Below, in pieces: positions 27,536 through 35,197 of a DNA stretch of 64,000 bases. This DNA comes from Gemmatimonadota bacterium. Lineage in GTDB: Bacteria; Gemmatimonadota; Gemmatimonadetes; Gemmatimonadales; GWC2-71-9. Each line of letters begins with the position of its first letter. The first letter of the stretch is position 1. The stretch spans positions 682,001 through 746,000 of the forward strand of contig JADJOM010000002.1 in NCBI GenBank assembly GCA_016713785.1, written 5' to 3'. Position numbers and translations under genes: made by a program. The notes under the pieces were generated by a model. It ran no database searches, was not told the origin of the DNA, and saw nothing but the letters and a program-made list of their open reading frames with translations.

Positions 27536-27903
27536 GCGGACTCCGTGAGGCGGTCGAGCAGCTCGAGCAGCTGCCGCACATCCACCGGCTTGGCCAGGAA
27601 GGCGTCGGCGCCGACCTCGCGGGCCCAGAACTCGTCGGCCGGCTGGTCCTTGGTGGTGACGATCACGATGGGGATGGTGGCGGTGGCCGGCTCCGCCTTG
27701 AGGCGGCGGCAGGTCTGGTACCCGTTGAGCCGGGGCATCATGACGTCGAGCACGATGACGTCGGGGCGGCGCTCGACGGCCAGCTGCAGGCCGGCCTCGC
27801 CGTCGGGCGCGGCCTCCACCCGCCAGCCGCTGGCGCCGAGCATCCGCTCGAGCAGGCGGCGCTGGTCGGGATCGTCCTCGATGACGAGCGCCAGGCGGCT
27901 CAT
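27532..27903 (-). CDS. Single-domain response regulator
   Basis: 123 residues, receiver only. It has the acidic pair EDD (9-11), phospho-acceptor D in VIVLDVMMPRLNG (about D53), Thr in IVTTKDQ and K in LAKPVD. It has no output domain, so it acts by protein contacts (CheY-like). It is the first gene of the HEAT/GT2 chain and overlaps the HEAT gene by GTGA. No cognate kinase is adjacent. Confidence 0.92.
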   Translation of the reverse strand: MSRLALVIEDDPDQRRLLERMLGASGWRVEAAPDGEAGLQLAVERRPDVIVLDVMMPRLNGYQTCRRLKAEPATATIPIVIVTTKDQPADEFWAREVGADAFLAKPVDVRQLLELLDRLTESA

Positions 27904-27940
27904 CGGGCGGCTCCGGCGCGGTCGGTCTCGTCCACATCAC

Positions 27941-27975
27941 AAAAACGACAGAAGGCCGCGTCGGGCGCGGCCTTC
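27941..27975 (-). terminator. Rho-independent terminator
   Basis: GAAGGCCGCG pairs with CGCGGCCTTC around CCCGA-type loop and, on the minus strand, runs into TGTCGTTTTTG. It ends the HD-GYP gene, so the four-gene chain downstream needs its own promoter within about 40 bases. Confidence 0.85.
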
Positions 27976-28005
27976 GGGGTCCCTGCTGCCGTGGTGGCCG
28001 GGGGC

Positions 28006-29070
28006 CTAGGAGCGGGCATCGTCAAGGAAGACAAGGGCTTGCCTCCGTCGGACGGCGGCCTCGAGGGCGTGGTAGACGGTGGGATCCAGCACCGAGCCGG
28101 CCAGGTCCCGCATCCGTTCCACCGCCACGTCGGGCGGCATCTTCTCCTGGTACGGCCGCGCGGTGGTCAGCGCGTCGTAGATCTCCGCGGCGGCCAGCAC
28201 CCGGGCGCCGAGGGCGATCTCCTCCCCCTTCAGGTGGTCGGGATAGCCCTGCCCGTCCCAGCGCTCGTGGTGGCTGCGCACGAAGGCGATGATCTCGCCG
28301 AGGTGCGCCAGCGGGGAGAGGATCTGGGAACCGATCACCACGTGCTGCTTGACCAGCTCGTACTCATCGGCGGTGAGCGGGCCTTCCTTGCTCAGGATGT
28401 CCTCGCGGATGCCGATCTTGCCGATGTCGTGCAGCCGGCCGCCCATGCGGACCTGCTCGATCTGCTCATCGCCCATGCCCAGCTCGGCCGCGATCATGGC
28501 GCCCATGTCGGCCACCCGGGCAGAGTGGCCGCGGATGAACGGATCCTTGGCCTCGAGGGCGTTGACCAGCGCCTCCAGGGTGGCGATCGAGAGCCGCTCC
28601 AGCTTGGCGCGCTCGCGCCGCAGCTCGGCGGTGCGGACCGCCACCTCTTCCTTGAGCCACTGGTTGAGGTTGGCCTGCTCGATCTGGCTGTCGCGGCGGC
28701 GGATGGCGCGCAGGATGGCGCGCGCCAGGTCGGAGAGGTCGATCGGCTTGGTGAGGTAGTCCATCGCGCCGCGCTGCATGCAGAGCGCGGCGGTGGTGGC
28801 GTCGTTGACCGCCGTCAGCATGAGGACGGCCAGGCTCGGCTCCAGCTCCAGCACCTGGGGCACCAGGTCGATCCCGCTCTTCCCCGGCATCCGGACGTCG
28901 AGCAGCACCACCGACACCTTCTGGCGTTGCAGCACGCGCAACGCCTCGTCGCCGGAGCCTGCCGTGACGACGTCGTAGCCCTGCTGGTTCAGGAACTTCT
29001 TGAGCGCATTCCGGATCGGCTCCTCGTCATCCACCACGAGGACGCTGATCGGGGCGTCGGCCAGCGGCAC
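28006..29070 (-). CDS. HD-GYP response regulator (c-di-GMP phosphodiesterase)
   Basis: 354 residues, GTG start. Receiver at 8-120 (D15-D16 acid pair, D58 acceptor, K108), a coiled linker at 125-165, then HD-GYP with HDIGK (214-218) and HHERWDGQGYP (267-277) intact. Such proteins hydrolyse cyclic-di-GMP to GMP when the receiver is phosphorylated. A terminator separates it from the GT2 chain, but lowering c-di-GMP next to a PgaC-like synthase suggests a link (inference). Confidence 0.93.
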   Translation of the reverse strand: MPLADAPISVLVVDDEEPIRNALKKFLNQQGYDVVTAGSGDEALRVLQRQKVSVVLLDVRMPGKSGIDLVPQVLELEPSLAVLMLTAVNDATTAALCMQRGAMDYLTKPIDLSDLARAILRAIRRRDSQIEQANLNQWLKEEVAVRTAELRRERAKLERLSIATLEALVNALEAKDPFIRGHSARVADMGAMIAAELGMGDEQIEQVRMGGRLHDIGKIGIREDILSKEGPLTADEYELVKQHVVIGSQILSPLAHLGEIIAFVRSHHERWDGQGYPDHLKGEEIALGARVLAAAEIYDALTTARPYQEKMPPDVAVERMRDLAGSVLDPTVYHALEAAVRRRQALVFLDDARS

Positions 29071-29135
29071 CGAAACTCCGGGAGGAAGTGGTCTCCGGGT
29101 TGGCTAACCCTATGACAGGGAAGATTATCCTCGGT

Positions 29136-29170
29136 GGGGGCGGGGGGAAAGGGGAACGGGGGGGAGGGGG
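29136..29170 (+). other. G-run (possible G-quadruplex)
   Basis: Five runs of 4-7 G separated by 1-3 bases lie in the gap between mqnD and the HD-GYP gene, on the strand that is template for the HD-GYP transcript. Confidence 0.4.
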
Positions 29171-29212
29171 CGCCTCACGGGGCGACTCCAGCCCCCCCCT
29201 CCCGCGGACGCC

Positions 29213-30055
29213 CTACCCCACGAACTCCACCTGCACCGGGTGGGGGATCAGGCCGGCGGCGTGCCCGCGCCGCAGCAGCTCCCGGACCGCCTCGCGGCCC
29301 CGCGCGCCGTAGTCCACCGTCCAGTCGTTGACGTACATCCCGACGAACCGGTCGGTCTTCTCGTCGCCGATGCCGCGGTTGAACTGCTTGGCGTGCTCCA
29401 GGGCGGGGCGCCGGTGCTCCAGGGCGTAGACGATGCTGTCCTTGAGGTCGCGGGCCACCTGCTGGACGGTGGCCTCGCCCAGGTCGCGGCGCACCACGTT
29501 GCCGCCGAGGGGCAGGGGCAGGCCGGTCTCGGCGAACCACCACTCGCCCATGTCGGCCCAGAGATGGAGCCCCCGCTCCTGGAAGGTGAGCTGGCCCTCG
29601 TGGATCAGGAGGCCGAGATCGACCGTGCCGGCGAGCACCGCGTCCTCGATCTGGTCGAAGGGCACCACCACCTCGACGAAGTCGGGCTGGTAGAGCTTGA
29701 GGGCCAGGTAGGCGGTGGTGAGCTTGCCCGGGACCGCGATGCGCTTGCCGCGGCTGGCCGCGCGCGGGTCGGCGGGGGCGGCGGTGGTGGCCACCAGCCG
29801 CGGGCCGTAGCGGTCGCCCATCGAGGAGCCGCTGCTCAGCAGGGCGTAGCGATCGGCCAGGTAGGCGTAGGCGTGGATCGAGACCGCGGTCACCTCGAGC
29901 TCGCCGCGCAGGGCGCGGCGGTTGAGCGACTCGATGTCCGACAGCTCGTGCACGTAGCGGAGGTCGCCGGTGTCGATCTTGCCCTCGGCGAGGGCGTAGA
30001 ACATGAACGCGTCGTCGGAATCGGGCGAGTGCGCGACGTGGATGGTGCGGGGCAT
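29213..30055 (-). CDS. mqnD: 1,4-dihydroxy-6-naphthoate synthase (menaquinone, futalosine route)
   Basis: 280 residues of a periplasmic-binding-protein-like fold without signal peptide. HSPDSDDAFMFYALAEGKID opens the protein, EVTAVSIHAYAYL and SGSSMGDRYGPRLVA follow, and RIAVPGKLTTAYLAL is the hinge strand, all as in MqnD. The enzyme makes 1,4-dihydroxy-6-naphthoate from cyclic de-hypoxanthine futalosine in the cytoplasm. A CCGGTACC repeat sits just before the ATG. Homologues usually start SPCPND; SPDSDD here is a mild deviation. MqnA, of the same fold, is the alternative. Confidence 0.75.
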   Translation of the reverse strand: MPRTIHVAHSPDSDDAFMFYALAEGKIDTGDLRYVHELSDIESLNRRALRGELEVTAVSIHAYAYLADRYALLSSGSSMGDRYGPRLVATTAAPADPRAASRGKRIAVPGKLTTAYLALKLYQPDFVEVVVPFDQIEDAVLAGTVDLGLLIHEGQLTFQERGLHLWADMGEWWFAETGLPLPLGGNVVRRDLGEATVQQVARDLKDSIVYALEHRRPALEHAKQFNRGIGDEKTDRFVGMYVNDWTVDYGARGREAVRELLRRGHAAGLIPHPVQVEFVG

Positions 30056-30104
30056 GGACAGTACCGGGTACCGGAGGCCGGGCGGGGCGCCCGGGCGGCG
30101 GCCG

Positions 30105-30788
30105 TCAGGGGGTGGAGAGACGCTGCTTCAGGTCGTCGAGCATGGCGCGGTGTTCGTCGTATTCCGGGCGGCCGGCGCGGAGTTCCTGGTCGATGTCGGC
30201 GAGGAAGGTCTTGCGGGCCCGGTCGTAGGCGGCGGCATCGCGGCCCGCCTGGGCCGCCTCGAGGCGCAGCAGGGCCGCGAAGAGGTGCTTCGGCGCCGCG
30301 GCCTGGATGGTGTCGGCCAGGGCCAGCGCCGCGGGGTAGTCGCCGAGCTGGATGTGGATCACGCCGGCGTGATAGCGGGCGTCGGCGTCGACCTGGTCGA
30401 GCATGTCGTAGGCCTGCAGCGCCATCGGCGCGAAGCGGAGCGCCGTGGCGGTGTCGCCGGTGCCCACCGCGTTCATGATCCGGTCGTGCAGGCGGAGGAA
30501 GCGCTCCCGCGGGGTCATCTGGGAGATGTCGGGGGGCGCGCCGGCGCCGCCCCCCTGGCCGGCGGCGGTGTTGCCGGCGTTGGCCATGTCCGGGGCCGCG
30601 GCGCGGGCATCCTTGGTGGTGACGAACCAGGTGATCCCGGCGAGGGCCACCAGCACCAGCGCCCAGGCCACGATCCAGGGCGCCTGCTCACCCACCCCGG
30701 CGGTGACGGCGCGGCCGCAGCGGTGGCAGTAGCGGGCTTCGGTGGCGAGCGGCGCGTGGCAGGCGGGGCAGCTGGGCGGTGTGGTCAT
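30105..30788 (-). CDS. Zinc-ribbon, single-TM, TPR-like protein
   Basis: 227 residues. N-terminal zinc ribbon CPAC (8-11) and CHRC (21-24), one membrane helix (38-57), an Ala/Gly-rich linker, then helical TPR-like repeats (ALQAYDMLDQVDADARYHAG, LGDYPAALALADTIQ). It probably sits in the inner membrane with the ribbon in the cytoplasm. No specific family. It lies upstream of mqnD on the same strand, 49 bases apart. Confidence 0.6.
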   Translation of the reverse strand: MTTPPSCPACHAPLATEARYCHRCGRAVTAGVGEQAPWIVAWALVLVALAGITWFVTTKDARAAAPDMANAGNTAAGQGGGAGAPPDISQMTPRERFLRLHDRIMNAVGTGDTATALRFAPMALQAYDMLDQVDADARYHAGVIHIQLGDYPAALALADTIQAAAPKHLFAALLRLEAAQAGRDAAAYDRARKTFLADIDQELRAGRPEYDEHRAMLDDLKQRLSTP

Positions 30789-30810
30789 GGCGCGGGGAAT
30801 CTAGACGGTG

Positions 30811-30927
30811 GGCGGTGGGGCGGTAGGGCGGCGACCGAGGGCCCTTCGGGAGCGGCGCAGCCGCGACCCGGGCCCGAGGGAGTGGCGGTAAGGGCGGTAA
30901 GGCGGTAAAGGCGGTAAAGGTGGTAGG
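30811..30927 (+). repeat. Dispersed repeat, copy A
   Basis: A 72-bp core at 30819-30890 is identical to the reverse complement of 42246-42317. It contains the hairpin GCGGCGCAGCCGC and two GGGCCC sites, and is flanked on both sides by tandem GGCGGTA(A/G) heptads. Diverged relatives occur at 39307 and 40603. Confidence 0.85.
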
Positions 30928-31007
30928 GTCGGTGCGCCGAGCCGCCAAGCCGCCCGCTTGTCCCCCGCCCCTCCCCTTGGTTAGTCTCCACCTAACCCGG
31001 AGGAGTC

Positions 31008-31283
31008 ATGGCCCAGCCACAGCAGCCGCCGCCGGTTCCCCTTCCCGACGCCCCCTCCGCCCGCCACCTGGGCGACCTGGCCCGGAGCCAGACGCGCTGG
31101 GGGGTCTACCTCGAGACCCGCACCGTGGGCACCATGGCCCAGGGGCGGCTGCATTTCGTCGAGGGACCCCGCCACAAGAGCAGCGGCTGGATCTTCCGCG
31201 AGTGGACCGAGCAGGACATCATGAACCGCTTCAGCGACTTCAGCCCGATCGAGCTCTGGAAAATCCTCGAAAGCCTGGGATGA
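31008..31283 (+). CDS. Small protein coupled to glutamine synthetase
   Basis: 91 residues with a strong GGAGGAG site. The Pro-rich N-terminus is followed by RWGVYLETRTVGTMAQGRLH and a conserved-looking end (FREWTEQDIMNRFSDFSPIE). No family is recognised. Its TGA overlaps the glnA ATG (ATGA), so it is translated together with glutamine synthetase and may be a regulator of it (inference). Confidence 0.7.
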   Translation: MAQPQQPPPVPLPDAPSARHLGDLARSQTRWGVYLETRTVGTMAQGRLHFVEGPRHKSSGWIFREWTEQDIMNRFSDFSPIELWKILESLG

Positions 31284-32653
31284 CCGCACCCCGCCCCTCC
31301 GTCACCGATTTTCCCCGGCAGCTGCGTGGCGTCGCCAAGGCCGATGTGCTCGAGCTGGCGGCGGAGTTCCAGGTGGACTTCCTCCGGCTCCAGTTCACCG
31401 ACATCCAGGGCGTCAACAAGAACGTCGAGGTCCCCCGCAGCCAGTTCGCCAAGGCGCTGGACGGGGAGATCATGTTCGACGGGTCCTCCATCGAGGGGTT
31501 CGTGCGGATCGAGGAGAGCGACATGCTCCTGGTCCCCGACCTCGACACCTTCCGCATCCTGCCGATGGACGACGAGGGGGGCCGGGTGGCCCGGCTCCTC
31601 TGCGACATCAACACCCCCGACCACCAGCCCTTCGCCGGCTGCCCGCGACTCACGCTCAAGCGGCAGATCGCCCGCGCGCGCGACCTCGGCTACTCGATGA
31701 TGGCCGGCTGCGAGGTGGAGTTCTTCCTGTTCGAGAAGGACGCCCAGGGCAACCCCAGCACCGTCACCCACGACGCCGGCAGCTACTTCGACCTCACCCC
31801 GGTGGACCGTGGCGAGGAGCTGCGGCGCCTGATCGTGCGGGACCTCGAGCTGATGGGCTTCGAGGTGGAGGCGGCCCACCACGAGGTGGCGCCCGGCCAG
31901 CACGAGGTGGACTTCCGCTACGCCGACGCGCTCACCACCGCCGACAACATCGCCACCTTCAAGTTCGTGGTGCGCAGCCTGGCCAACCGGCACGGCTTCG
32001 TGGCGTCGTTCATGCCCAAGCCGATCATGGGGCAGGCCGGCAGCGGCATGCACACCCACCAGAGCCTCTTCCGCGGCAAGGACAACGCCTTCTACGACCC
32101 GAAGACCGAGCACCAGCTCTCGGCGGTGGCGCTGTCGTACGTGGAGGGGCTGCTGCACCACGCCCGCGGCTTCTGCGCCATCACCAACCCGCTGATCAAC
32201 AGCTACAAGCGGCTGGTCCCGGGCTACGAGGCGCCGATCAACGTGGCGTGGAGCATGCGGAACCGCTCCCCGCTGGTGCGCATCCCCGAGCGGCGCGAGG
32301 ACGGCACCCGCTGCGAGCTGCGCATGCCCGATCCCTCCGCCAACCCGTACCTCTCGCTCACCGTGCAGCTGGCGGCCGGCCTCGACGGCGTGGAGCAGCG
32401 GATGCCCTGCCGCGAGCCGGTCAACCGCAACATCTTCCGCATGAGCTACCGCGACCGGCGGAAGTACCAGATCGACGACCTCCCCCGCGACCTCCACGAG
32501 GCGCTCGACCGCTTCGAGAAGGACGACGTGATCAAGGCCGCGCTCGGCGAGCACCTCACCGAGCGCTTCCTCGAGGCCAAGCGCGAGGAAGTGGCCCTGT
32601 TCAACCGCGAAGTGACGGAGTGGGAGACCCGCAACTACCTGGGGCGGTACTAG
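31280..32653 (+). CDS. glnA: Glutamine synthetase, type I
   Basis: 457 residues. Catalytic signatures include FDGSSIEGFVRIEESDM, the ammonium/glutamate site GQAGSGMHTHQSL, AITNPLINSYKRLVPGYEAP, and RIPERREDGTRCELRMPDPS. The C-terminus (DDVIKAALGEHLTERFLEAK) resembles GSI-alpha, and the adenylylation motif of GSI-beta (NLYDLPPEE) is absent. It makes glutamine from glutamate, ammonia and ATP in the cytoplasm. It overlaps the small upstream gene by 4 bp, and its TAG is nested with the DinB gene stop (CTAG). Confidence 0.96.
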   Translation: MTAPRPSVTDFPRQLRGVAKADVLELAAEFQVDFLRLQFTDIQGVNKNVEVPRSQFAKALDGEIMFDGSSIEGFVRIEESDMLLVPDLDTFRILPMDDEGGRVARLLCDINTPDHQPFAGCPRLTLKRQIARARDLGYSMMAGCEVEFFLFEKDAQGNPSTVTHDAGSYFDLTPVDRGEELRRLIVRDLELMGFEVEAAHHEVAPGQHEVDFRYADALTTADNIATFKFVVRSLANRHGFVASFMPKPIMGQAGSGMHTHQSLFRGKDNAFYDPKTEHQLSAVALSYVEGLLHHARGFCAITNPLINSYKRLVPGYEAPINVAWSMRNRSPLVRIPERREDGTRCELRMPDPSANPYLSLTVQLAAGLDGVEQRMPCREPVNRNIFRMSYRDRRKYQIDDLPRDLHEALDRFEKDDVIKAALGEHLTERFLEAKREEVALFNREVTEWETRNYLGRY

Positions 32654-33135
32654 GCCCGCCGCACCAGCCGCTTGAGCAGCTGCACCTGGCCCGCGTGCCA
32701 GGCGTCGTGCATCAGCGACCCCACGATCAACTCCCCGTAGGTCCAGCGGCGGGCGCTCTCGGAGCGCTCGCCCAGCCGCGCGGGGTCGAAGGCCGCGATC
32801 GCGGCGGCGAGCCGCCGGTGCTCCGCGGCGAGCAGGGCGCGATCGGCCTTCCACGCCGCCTCGTCGGCCCGGGCGGGCACCCGGGGAAAGTTGGCGGGGG
32901 AGCGCGGGAAGCTTCCCGGCTCCACCGGCTCGAAGTGCCGCCGCACCGCGTACTTCCAGTAGGCCAGGTGCAGCGTCAGCGACCAGATGCTGTGCCGGCC
33001 CCCGCGCGGCACGGTGCGCGCCTCGCGGGCGGTGACGCCGCGGACCACGCCCACCGGGGTCGGACCGCCATGCCACGCCCGCCCGCGGGGCGGGGCCAGG
33101 TTGGCCAGCAGCAGGTCCAGCGCGTCGCGAGTCAT
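32650..33135 (-). CDS. DinB-like family protein
   Basis: 161 residues of four-helix-bundle type. HSIWSLTLHLAYWK and the end GSLMHDAWHAGQVQLLKRL carry the three histidines that bind a metal in DinB/YfiT-type proteins. These include thiol-dependent transferases; the substrate here is unknown. It overlaps the upstream hydrolase by ATGA and converges with glnA on a shared CTAG. Confidence 0.85.
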   Translation of the reverse strand: MTRDALDLLLANLAPPRGRAWHGGPTPVGVVRGVTAREARTVPRGGRHSIWSLTLHLAYWKYAVRRHFEPVEPGSFPRSPANFPRVPARADEAAWKADRALLAAEHRRLAAAIAAFDPARLGERSESARRWTYGELIVGSLMHDAWHAGQVQLLKRLVRRA

Positions 33136-34040
33136 CGGTACGCCTCCTCCACTTCCTGCCGCAGGGCCGCCGCCACCGCGTCGGGCTGCTCCTCCTGCAG
33201 GTGCAGCCCGGCGCCGGGAATCGTGTCCACCGTGAACTGCGGCAGGCCGGTGCTCAGCACGCGGAGCCGCCCCTTGCCGGCGCTCCGGCTGCCGCCGAGG
33301 CGCTCCCCGCCACCCACCACCAGCCGCACCGGCACCCGGATCTCCGGCAGCCGCTGCACCAGCGAGTCGGGCTCCACCGACTGGTCCATCCGCTTCAGCG
33401 CCCGCAGCACCGCGCCCATGCTGCCCGCCGCCCCCGCCGTGTAGCGCTCCACCAGCGAGTCGGTGACCCAGCTGCTGTCCACCGAGGTCCCGATGAGCCC
33501 CTTCCGCAGCTCCTTCCGGATCCGCCCCCGGCCGGCAAAGAGCCGCACCAGGAACGAGAAGCGGAGCGCCTGCTTCACCCCGGGCACCGCGGCCGATTCC
33601 AGCGAGCCCACCTCGAGCAGGACCAGTCGGCGCGCCAGCGTCGGCCGCTCCACCGCCAGCCGGAGCGCGATCGTGGCCCCCACCGCGTGCCCCATCACCA
33701 CGGCGTCGGCGATGCCCACGCTGTCGAGCGCCGCCCCCACCCGCTGCGCCTGGGCCCAGATCGAATAGTCGGATTTCCCGCCCGGACGCGACGAGCCGCC
33801 CACGCCGAGCGGTTCGACCACCACCGTCCGGATCCCGGCCTGGTTGAGGGGGCCGAGCAGGCCCCGGTAGGCGTAGGCGGGGCTGATGAGTCCCGGGATG
33901 ATCACCAGCGTCGGGCCGGTGGCCGGCCCGGTCACCGTCACGTTGAGCGTCTCCGCCGGCGCCGTGGGCACCAGGCGCACCACGGAATCCTGTGGCGGCG
34001 CGAGGCTCAGGCCGAGGGCGGTACAGAGCAGGGCGAACAT
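33132..34040 (-). CDS. Alpha/beta-hydrolase-fold protein without nucleophile serine
   Basis: 302 residues. A signal peptide (MFALLCTALGLSLA) makes it exported. The fold is clear: TLVIIPGLISPAYAYRG (oxyanion strand), AVVMGHAVGATIALRLA (elbow) and the C-terminal VDTIPGAGLHLQEEQPDAV carrying His. But the elbow is G-H-A-V-G: Ala119 (codon GCG) replaces the nucleophile Ser, and the usual late Asp is also missing (VVGGGERLGG). It is probably not a classical esterase. The ATG at 34040 was chosen over 34115 because it starts the signal peptide. Coupled to dinB-like by ATGA. Confidence 0.8.
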   Translation of the reverse strand: MFALLCTALGLSLAPPQDSVVRLVPTAPAETLNVTVTGPATGPTLVIIPGLISPAYAYRGLLGPLNQAGIRTVVVEPLGVGGSSRPGGKSDYSIWAQAQRVGAALDSVGIADAVVMGHAVGATIALRLAVERPTLARRLVLLEVGSLESAAVPGVKQALRFSFLVRLFAGRGRIRKELRKGLIGTSVDSSWVTDSLVERYTAGAAGSMGAVLRALKRMDQSVEPDSLVQRLPEIRVPVRLVVGGGERLGGSRSAGKGRLRVLSTGLPQFTVDTIPGAGLHLQEEQPDAVAAALRQEVEEAYR

Positions 34041-34332
34041 GGGCCGGAATGTGGCCGGGTGCCTACGGTGGGGCAATCGGAGCGGGCGATTGACTGACAC
34101 GTGGCCGAATGACACGACCGGCCGGGGCCAGGCGCAAAGAGACCCGGATCCGCGCCGGGGACCGCGGCCCCGAGGCAGTCACTAGCTGTTCTGCAAAACA
34201 TTATTTGACAACGGGTTACAGCGGCTGCTCAAGTCGGGGAGATTCCCGTCCTACCGGCCCCGGTTTGGGCGCCCCCTCCCGGCCCGAGTGTTGCCTTTCA
34301 GCCAGCGATTTCTGGCAGGCGGACCCTCGAGC

Positions 34333-35118
34333 ATGGATGGATTCGCGGTGAGCGAAAGCCTACTCGGCACTCGGCAGACGGTGATTCTCGCGGCGGGGAA
34401 CGGCTCCCGGCTGTCCGCCTCGCGCGGCAACCTGCCCAAGCCCCTGGTGCGGGTGGCCGGCCAGGCGCTGATCGAACACGCGCTCGACCAGGCCGCCGCC
34501 GCCGGCGTCGAGGAGGCGATCATCGTCACCGGGAACGCCGCCGACCAGATGCGGGCCCACCTCGAGACGGTCGAGTCCCCGCTCAAGCTGACCGTGGTCT
34601 ACAACGCCCGCTATCACGAGCCCAACGGGGTGTCGCTGCTCGCCGCCGAGCCGTACGTCGACGGGCCGTTCTTCCTGCAGATGGCCGACCACGTCTTTGC
34701 CCAGCCGGTGCTCCGCTTCCTCGACCGCACCACGGCGGCCCCCGCCGAGTGCGCCCGGCTGCTGGTGGACTTCCACCCGGTGAACCTGGACGAGGACGAC
34801 GCCACCAAGGTCTGCACCGAGGGCGCGCACATCACCGCCATCGGCAAGGATGTCTACCCGTACCACGCGGTGGATACCGGCTGCTTCCGGCTCGACCCGC
34901 GGGTGTTCCAGGCGCTGCACGAGGTGGCCCGTCATGAGCCGCCCTCGGTGACCCTCGGCATGCGGCGGCTGCTGGCCCAGGGCCTGCTCGCCGCGGTGCC
35001 GCTCAGCGGCGTGCGCTGGACCGACGTGGACACCCCCGAGGACTACGCCAAGGCCGAGATGCTGCTGGGCGCCCTCCGGCGGCGCTCGATGGAGCGGGGC
35101 GCGACCGTCGCGGCCTGA
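34333..35118 (+). CDS. Sugar/inositol-phosphate nucleotidyltransferase (IPCT-like)
   Basis: 261 residues. NTP-transferase signature VILAAGNGSRLSASRGNLPKP (11-31), MADHVF acid motif, and the late pair ATKVCTEGAHITAIGKD and YHAVDTGCFRLD. The last two recall CTP:inositol-1-phosphate cytidylyltransferase (IPCT) and related enzymes. It would activate a phospho-alcohol as a CDP- or UDP-derivative, fitting the CDP-alcohol transferases next door. A perfect TTGACA lies at 34205 upstream, but no good -10 at standard spacing was found. Substrate not certain. Confidence 0.75.
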   Translation: MDGFAVSESLLGTRQTVILAAGNGSRLSASRGNLPKPLVRVAGQALIEHALDQAAAAGVEEAIIVTGNAADQMRAHLETVESPLKLTVVYNARYHEPNGVSLLAAEPYVDGPFFLQMADHVFAQPVLRFLDRTTAAPAECARLLVDFHPVNLDEDDATKVCTEGAHITAIGKDVYPYHAVDTGCFRLDPRVFQALHEVARHEPPSVTLGMRRLLAQGLLAAVPLSGVRWTDVDTPEDYAKAEMLLGALRRRSMERGATVAA

Positions 35119-35148
35119 CGCCGGCGCGGCCGGGGTCCGGAAACGGCA

Positions 35149-35173
35149 GAGGGCGGCCCGGTGGGCCGCCCTC
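35149..35173. terminator. Hairpin between convergent genes
   Basis: A perfect 11-bp stem, GAGGGCGGCCC and GGGCCGCCCTC, around GGT, followed by GTTGCGTT on the plus strand. Serves the nucleotidyltransferase gene and perhaps the opposite one. Confidence 0.7.
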
Positions 35174-35197
35174 GTTGCGTTCCCCCGCCCGCCGCGC

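Noticed and set aside
24032..28009. A 1,325-codon open frame antisense to the HEAT-repeat gene
   Set aside because: It is Gly/Arg/His/Pro-rich with no domains. The opposite strand carries regular HEAT repeats and 4-bp gene overlaps. Long antisense frames are expected at this GC content.
30883..30927. CRISPR array in the GGCGGTA repeats
   Set aside because: The units are 7-8 bases in tandem with no spacers, and there are no cas genes in the window.
34205..34234. Strong promoter before the IPCT-like gene
   Set aside because: TTGACA is perfect, but no good -10 lies 16-18 bases downstream (best is TCAAGT), so it was not listed as a promoter feature.
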